Source: Planctomycetaceae bacterium (lineage in GTDB: Bacteria > Planctomycetota > Phycisphaerae > Phycisphaerales > SM1A02). From it: DNA of 64,000 nt. Each line of letters opens with the position of its first letter. Position 1 is the first letter of the stretch. The notes under the pieces are model-generated. The model was not told where the DNA came from. It saw nothing but the letters and a program-made list of their open reading frames with translations, and searched no databases. The translations under genes and the position numbers were made by a program. This document shows positions 58,594 to 64,000 of this stretch, piece by piece. The stretch covers positions 1 through 64,000 of the forward strand of contig NYWD01000038.1 in NCBI GenBank assembly GCA_002684855.1, in the 5' to 3' direction.

Positions 58594-60534
58594 CTAGTGC
58601 TCGACGTCGCGTGCGATTCCGTTCTCGGTGCACCATCGGTCGAGGAATTCAAGCCACTGCGGTCCCTGCTCGACCAGCTTTCGGCGGCCGATGCCCCGGA
58701 TCGAAGCCATCTTCTCGAGGGTCGAGGGTCTCAACCTCGCCAGGTCTCGGAGGACCGCATCGGTACCCACGACGTAGGCGGGGACCTTTCGCTCCGCGGC
58801 CATGCTGCGACGAAGTTCACGGAGTCCCTCGAAGAGATCCTTGTCGACGCCGGACCAGTCCGCGGCATCGCGTCCGGTGCGGGGGTTGCGTTCCCGAGCG
58901 CGGGAGGTCGCGGGCCGGGCGAGCTGGATCTCGATCTCACCCCGCAGGAGCGGGAGGCCCTCGCGGGCGAGGCCGATGACCGGGCGGTCGCCGCCCGTCC
59001 GTTCGAGGAATCCGAGGGCGACCAGCTGGCCGATCAGATCGGTGACCTGCGAGCGGGTGAGCGGCCGGAGGATGCCGTGCGTCGAGAGTTCGTGGTGTCG
59101 CATCGATCGGATCCGTTCGGTGTCGCCACCGACGAGGATGTCCGCGAGGTGCCCCGCGCCGAACTGCTGGTCGATCGTGCCGAGCCGGGCGACGCACGAG
59201 AGGATCTTCCTCGCGACGGTGGTCGCGTCGTCGAGCCGCTCGACCTCGCCGAGGCAGGCGTCGCACGCCCCGCACCCGCCGGGGCCCGTGTCGGCGTCGT
59301 TCCAGTCGTGTCCGAAGTACTCCACGATCGCGCGGTGCCGGCATCCCAGGCCGCGACACCAGGCGGAGGTCTCGTGGAGCAGGTCGAGCTGGGCGCCGGT
59401 GTTCCGTCGAATCGCCGCCGCGTCCGCGCCCTCCTCGATCGCCTCCTCGGCGGACCGCTCGATGAGGCCCTGCCATCGCGCCGCATCGGAGGCGGCGTGG
59501 AGCAGGACGCATTCCGCCGCGAGCCCGTCCCGACCGGCCCGGCCCGCCTCCTGCTGGTAGTGCTCCAGCGACTTCGGCATGTTGGCGTGGATGACGCACC
59601 GGACGTCGCTTCGGTCGATGCCCATGCCGAACGCGACGGTCGCGACCACCACCGGGAGCCGGTCGGCCTGGAAGCGTTCGTGCACCTTGGCGCGACGGGC
59701 CGCCGGCAGCCCCGCGTGATAGCAGGCCGCCTTGACGCCGCGATCGACCAGCCGCTTCGCGATTCGCTCGGATTCGGCCCTGGTCTGGACGTAGATGATC
59801 GAAGCCTCGTTGGGATGGCGTTGAAGGACCTCGAGGATCTGCGCGACGACGTCGTTCCTCGGGCGGACGCGGAAGATGAGATTCGGACGGTCCACCGATC
59901 CGACGACCCGCGTCGGGTCCTGCAGCCTCAGCTGCTGGACGATGTCGTCCCGGACCCGCGGCGTCGCGGTCGCGGTGCAGGCCAGCATGGGGACGTCGGG
60001 CAGCGCCTCGCGGAGTCCGGCGAGGCGACGGTAGTCGGGACGGAAGTCGTGGCCCCACTGGCTGATGCAGTGGGCCTCGTCGATGGCGATCAGGCACGGT
60101 TCGGCGGCCGAGAGGATCGACGTCAGCGATCCCAGCGCGAGTCTCTCGGGCGCGAGATAGAGGACCGGGATCCGTCCGTGCACGAATTCGCGGAGGACGT
60201 CCCGTTTCTCGGCGTCGTCCAGCAGGCCGTGCAGCGCGGCGGCGGGGACCCCGCTCGCACGGAGACTGTCGACCTGGTCCTTCATGAGACTGACCAGCGG
60301 GCTCAGGACGATCGCCGGACGGTCACGGACGAGCGGCGGCAGCTGGTAGCAGACGGACTTGCCGCCACCGGTCGGCAGGACGAGCAGGGTGTCCCTCCCG
60401 TCGAGCACGGAAGTGACGGCCTCCCGCTGGAGCGTGCGGAGTTCGTCGTGTCCCCAGATCTCGCGGAGCAGCGTCTCCGCCCGATCGATCGGGTCGAGGT
60501 CCTCGGGAGCGTCGGCGGGGGGCGCGAGCGTCAT
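58594..60534 (-). CDS. recQ: RecQ-family ATP-dependent DNA helicase
   Basis: LLVLPTGGGKSVCYQLPPL, CLIAIDEAHCISQWGHDFRPDYRRL, VATVAFGMGIDRSDVRCVIHANMPKSLEHYQQEAGRAGRDG, zinc cysteines and C-terminal HRDC. Confidence 0.97.
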   Translation of the reverse strand: MTLAPPADAPEDLDPIDRAETLLREIWGHDELRTLQREAVTSVLDGRDTLLVLPTGGGKSVCYQLPPLVRDRPAIVLSPLVSLMKDQVDSLRASGVPAAALHGLLDDAEKRDVLREFVHGRIPVLYLAPERLALGSLTSILSAAEPCLIAIDEAHCISQWGHDFRPDYRRLAGLREALPDVPMLACTATATPRVRDDIVQQLRLQDPTRVVGSVDRPNLIFRVRPRNDVVAQILEVLQRHPNEASIIYVQTRAESERIAKRLVDRGVKAACYHAGLPAARRAKVHERFQADRLPVVVATVAFGMGIDRSDVRCVIHANMPKSLEHYQQEAGRAGRDGLAAECVLLHAASDAARWQGLIERSAEEAIEEGADAAAIRRNTGAQLDLLHETSAWCRGLGCRHRAIVEYFGHDWNDADTGPGGCGACDACLGEVERLDDATTVARKILSCVARLGTIDQQFGAGHLADILVGGDTERIRSMRHHELSTHGILRPLTRSQVTDLIGQLVALGFLERTGGDRPVIGLAREGLPLLRGEIEIQLARPATSRARERNPRTGRDAADWSGVDKDLFEGLRELRRSMAAERKVPAYVVGTDAVLRDLARLRPSTLEKMASIRGIGRRKLVEQGPQWLEFLDRWCTENGIARDVEH

Positions 60535-62138
60535 GATCCGCCGAGGTCCGCGATGGCGGTCACGATCGCCTCCTGCAACGCCTTGGCCGGTCGCGAAGAG
60601 CCCCGGAATCCGTTGCAGAGCACGCAGAAGGCCCAGCGGCGATCCGTGTCGTCGGTCACGAACCCGCTGAGGCAGCTGACGCCGGTGAGGTAGCCCGACT
60701 TCGCGTCGACCCGGGCGGTCCGGTCGCCCCAGCCGGCGAAGCGAGCGTCGAGCGACCCCTCCTCCCCGCCTCGGGCGAGACTCTCCACGAAGAGGTCTCG
60801 AAGCCGTCGATCGTCGTGGAAAGAGTCGAGCCAGGCGGTCATGAACCGGGCGGTGACGCGATTCCGCCGGGAGAGTCCGGATCCGTCGTCGAAGAAGGTG
60901 CCCTCGAGCAGTCGGTCCGCACCGGTCCCGATCCGCGTCCGGGCGATCCGCCGGATGGCGGCGTTCGCATCCGACCAGGATCCCGGTCGACCGGTGAGTT
61001 CGTGGACGGCTCGTTTCAGCAGGGACTCGGCGTAGAGGTTCTGGCTTTCCTCGTTGCAGTGCTCGACCACGTCCGCGATCGGCATGCGCACCACGGGGCC
61101 GACATCCGGTCCATCCTCCCCGCGTGCCCCGGCCCGGCGGCCCACCCGGCCCACTTCGACGCCGCGGTCCCGCGTGCGGTCGGCCAGCAGTCGGGCGAGC
61201 ATCATCGCGGGATCGTGGACGGTGACCTCGAGCGGCACCACGGGCCGGTTCGATCGCTGCTTTCGCACCAGGCCCTTGAAGACGAGATCGTTGGTGCCCG
61301 GTCGGCGGTAGATCCACGCGGTCTGCTTGTCCGAACTGACCTTCGACTCGTTCCGGGCGGCATCCACGAGTCCGTCGATCCGCGGTCGGACGTCGTGCCA
61401 GTCGGGCGCACCCCCGCTCGAGGTCCGGGGGCGGAAGTGAAGCGTGTTGCGGTGGAAGTTCAATCCCCCGACCTCCGCGGAGAAGCGGTTCAGGCGGTCA
61501 TCCGGATTCCAGCCGTCGCGTCCGTCGGTACCGTCGTTCCAGCGGCGAGCCTCGAAGATCGAGTCGTCGACGAGGATGTCGATCGGTCCCTCGTCGCCCG
61601 CTCGGGCGATCGCGTCGGCCCAGAAGCCGACGATCGCCTCTTCGTCGAGCCGGCGTCGTTCCCCTTCGGCGTCCCGGTACTTCAAGCGGTCGAAGAAGAC
61701 CGGATCACCGAGCGAGGGATCCCCGTCGCCGATCAGGACGTAGCCGCCGGGCGTCCGTCTGAGGCGCGTCTCGAAACGGAAATCCGGTCCGAGCACATGG
61801 AGGGCGGCGCCACTCGAGACGACCTTCATGTTGCTTGCCGGGAGCATCGGTCGGTCGGCTTCTATCGCGACGATCTCACGGCCCGGTCCGTCGCCGTCAT
61901 CGCCGGCGCGGATGCTCACCGCGACTTCGACGCCCTTGAGGGGACCTCGTCGCGCTTCGCGGACCAGCGCCCTCACCCGGGAAGCGAGGGCCGCATCGTC
62001 CGGGACCGCGGCCTCCGGGCCGGGCCCGTGGATGGCCGGGGCGGCGCCCAGTGTCGTCGATGCGGCGAGGACGGGCACCGCGAGCAGCAGTTCGAATCGA
62101 CGGGGGCTGGACGTTCTCAAGATCGGGGGTCTCCGCAT
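60531..62138 (-). CDS. dacB: D-alanyl-D-alanine carboxypeptidase/endopeptidase (PBP4 family)
   Basis: PMLPASNMKVVSSGAALHVLG (SxxK), NEESQNLYAESLLKR, DAKSGYLTGVSCLSGFV (KTG-like). Confidence 0.9.
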   Translation of the reverse strand: MRRPPILRTSSPRRFELLLAVPVLAASTTLGAAPAIHGPGPEAAVPDDAALASRVRALVREARRGPLKGVEVAVSIRAGDDGDGPGREIVAIEADRPMLPASNMKVVSSGAALHVLGPDFRFETRLRRTPGGYVLIGDGDPSLGDPVFFDRLKYRDAEGERRRLDEEAIVGFWADAIARAGDEGPIDILVDDSIFEARRWNDGTDGRDGWNPDDRLNRFSAEVGGLNFHRNTLHFRPRTSSGGAPDWHDVRPRIDGLVDAARNESKVSSDKQTAWIYRRPGTNDLVFKGLVRKQRSNRPVVPLEVTVHDPAMMLARLLADRTRDRGVEVGRVGRRAGARGEDGPDVGPVVRMPIADVVEHCNEESQNLYAESLLKRAVHELTGRPGSWSDANAAIRRIARTRIGTGADRLLEGTFFDDGSGLSRRNRVTARFMTAWLDSFHDDRRLRDLFVESLARGGEEGSLDARFAGWGDRTARVDAKSGYLTGVSCLSGFVTDDTDRRWAFCVLCNGFRGSSRPAKALQEAIVTAIADLGGS

Positions 62139-62200
62139 CCTTGCGTTCGGGCAGTGTAGCCGCGGGCACGTCGGGAAGGCCGGCGACTAGGATTGGCTCC

Positions 62201-62683
62201 ATGTCCGACACGAAACCGGATCCCGGGCAGGTCCGCACCTGCCGCCTGCTGCTGGCCCTCGGCATGAACCGCGTGGACGCGGAGCGGACGGCGAGGAAGG
62301 TGCGCGACCATCATTCCTTCCGGACGCGAGGCGGCCGACTCGCGGTCTTCGCCTATCGGGATTCGGATCCGGACGGGGGCGATCGGGTCCGCGAGGCCTG
62401 GGTCCTCGGCTCCGTGCTCGGATGGGGTGAACGGGAATCGGCGATCGCGCTCGACTGTTCTCGCACCGCCCTGCGCGGCCACCTGGAACAGGCTTCGACG
62501 CGATTCGACGAGGTCGACGCCCGCGCCCTGCGGCGGATCGTCGATGCCTATCGCCCCGGGCCGCTCGAAGAGGAGCCGCCGGAAGGTCGTGAGGATCCCT
62601 ATCGATTCATCCGCTCGCTCGGCTGGATCGCCGTGGTGGTGATCGGACTCGAAGTGCTCCGGCGACTGGTGGTGGGGCCTTGA
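62201..62683 (+). CDS. hypothetical protein with C-terminal TM
   Basis: MSDTKPDPGQVRTCRLLLALGMNRVDAERTARKV...; HTH-like middle region and terminal hydrophobic helix. Confidence 0.55.
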   Translation: MSDTKPDPGQVRTCRLLLALGMNRVDAERTARKVRDHHSFRTRGGRLAVFAYRDSDPDGGDRVREAWVLGSVLGWGERESAIALDCSRTALRGHLEQASTRFDEVDARALRRIVDAYRPGPLEEEPPEGREDPYRFIRSLGWIAVVVIGLEVLRRLVVGP

Positions 62684-62754
62684 GTCGCCTCGGCTCGGCA
62701 GGATCCCCGGTCGAGCCTAGGATCCACCTTCCCGATTCATCCGGAGCACGTCGC

Positions 62755-63363
62755 TTGACCTTCGACCGATCCATCACCGCCGTCGCTCGCCGCGGATCCG
62801 CGCGTCAGTGGGGGATCACGAGCATCGCGATCGCCGCGACCGCCGCCCTCGTCTGGCTGTGGGTGGCCAGCCTTCCGGCGCCGCCTCGTTTCTCGCCGCT
62901 GACGATCGAACCCGGTGCGGCCCGCGCGACGGCGCGTCGCATCGTGCTCGAGGTCGAGGGCGACGGACAGGCGATGGTGCGCGTGGTGCCGGAAGTCGAA
63001 TTCGACCTCGCCGCGGGCCGACGCCCGCTCGAAGGCTTCGAGGCCGAGTCCTTCACCGCGCTCTATCGGGTTCCGATCGACCTCGGGGAGACCACGTTCG
63101 CGAGCTTCGGGGCGGACGTTCGCGGGTGCAAGGTCAGGTTCCTTCGAAGCGGGGAACCGATCGAGGCCGTCTCCGTCGCGGGAGACGGTCGACTCGAGAC
63201 CGGCGTGCTCATCCTGCCCGCCGGCAGCAGCGACATGGAGATCGAGGTCGTGGTCGAGGGCGGTGATTCCGGATTCCGGGGATGGTGGCGGCGGGATCCG
63301 GACGGTCCGACGGAGGATCTGCCCGGAACGGCCGACGCTGCGCCGGATCCTCGCGGGGATTGA
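62755..63363 (+). CDS. hypothetical membrane-anchored protein
   Basis: Possible TTG start (MTFDRSITAVARRGSARQWGITSIAIAATAALVWLWVASL), one TM; ORF extends upstream to 62680. Confidence 0.45.
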   Translation: MTFDRSITAVARRGSARQWGITSIAIAATAALVWLWVASLPAPPRFSPLTIEPGAARATARRIVLEVEGDGQAMVRVVPEVEFDLAAGRRPLEGFEAESFTALYRVPIDLGETTFASFGADVRGCKVRFLRSGEPIEAVSVAGDGRLETGVLILPAGSSDMEIEVVVEGGDSGFRGWWRRDPDGPTEDLPGTADAAPDPRGD

Positions 63364-63557
63364 GACGATGGGCGGAGACCTCTTCGGGGGGTCGAACGCG
63401 TCTCCCGCGGGGGATCACGTTCCCGGCCTCGGCGGATGATCGTCACGTCGGCTCCACGAATCCGCGATGGGCGTCGCAACATCCGTCCCCGCAGGCCGGG
63501 AGCGCCGCGAGGTCCGCGATCGGCGGATGCGGAAGTCGTTGACCGGCTCGAATGCGA

Positions 63558-63586
63558 AAGGACCCGGCCAGCGTGGCCGGGTCCTT
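63558..63586 (-). terminator. terminator downstream of tsf
   Basis: aaggacccggcca-gcg-tggccgggtcctt perfect 13-bp stem, 34 nt past the tsf stop, followed on - by TCGCATT. Confidence 0.75.
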
Positions 63587-63619
63587 CCGGGTCGATCGGA
63601 TCGAGGGGATTCCGACGGC

Positions 63620-64000
63620 TCAGGCGCCGCCGACCTGGAGTCGCGCGAAGTGCTTCAGCGTCGTTCCCTTCGGAAGCAGCGAGGCGATCTGCTTGCTGTC
63701 GTCCCGGACGTACTTCTGGCCGAGCAGGGTGACCTCCTCGAAGAACTTCCGCATCTTGCCTTCGGCGATCTTGGCGGCGATCTCCGCCGGCTTGCCGCTG
63801 TTCTCCGCCTCGGCCTTCGCCTCGCCCGCCTTGAGGGCGACGAGTTCTCCGGGGAGGCCGTGCTCGTCCACCGCCATGGGGGTGGGGACGTTGGCCGCCA
63901 CGTGCTGGCAGATGCCGGTGGACAGGTCCTCGGGCAGCTCGCCCTCGAACTGCAGCAGGACGCCGAGCTTCGAATCGTGATGGAGGTAGGAGCCGAAGCT
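63620..64000 (-). CDS. tsf: translation elongation factor Ts, C-terminal part (truncated by window edge)
   Basis: SFGSYLHHDSKLGVLLQFEGELPEDLSTGICQHVAANVPTPMAVDE...GKMRKFFEEVTLLGQKYVRDDSKQIASLLPKG. Confidence 0.93.
   Translation of the reverse strand, partial: SFGSYLHHDSKLGVLLQFEGELPEDLSTGICQHVAANVPTPMAVDEHGLPGELVALKAGEAKAEAENSGKPAEIAAKIAEGKMRKFFEEVTLLGQKYVRDDSKQIASLLPKGTTLKHFARLQVGGA

Overview
High-GC, gene-dense bacterial chromosome segment. It most resembles Planctomycetota, probably Phycisphaerae-like. That placement is inferred from a PVC-type small basic protein, a MoxR/DUF58/VWA cluster and a TPR-YggX fusion; no search was run. Most of the window is housekeeping: monomeric NADP-IDH, nucleotide-sugar dehydrogenase, acyl-CoA dehydrogenase, HslV, CutC-like, PyrD, CdsA, RecX, Nth, MoaE, MoaB, AcpS, aminotransferase, PyrF, pyruvate kinase, CinA, FolK, KdsD, ScpA, RecQ, PBP4-type DacB and a partial EF-Ts. 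No rRNA, convincing tRNA, CRISPR array or transposase was seen. Three places merit follow-up. (1) A 12.5-kb collinear operon (about 12.09-24.57 kb) joins a coiled-coil membrane protein split by an in-frame TAG, a solute-binding lipoprotein, an ABC-type permease continuous with an NHL propeller and with no ATPase gene alongside, and a MoxR/DUF58/double-VWA module. (2) A small accessory-looking island (about 25.5-27.9 kb) has an XRE-HTH/TPR regulator followed 15 nt later by a small predicted secreted protein and a strong terminator, an arrangement reminiscent of RRNPP peptide-sensing cassettes. (3) Several strong hairpin terminators and a hairpin-rich 3' intergenic segment are present. All functions are assigned by reading the translations only.
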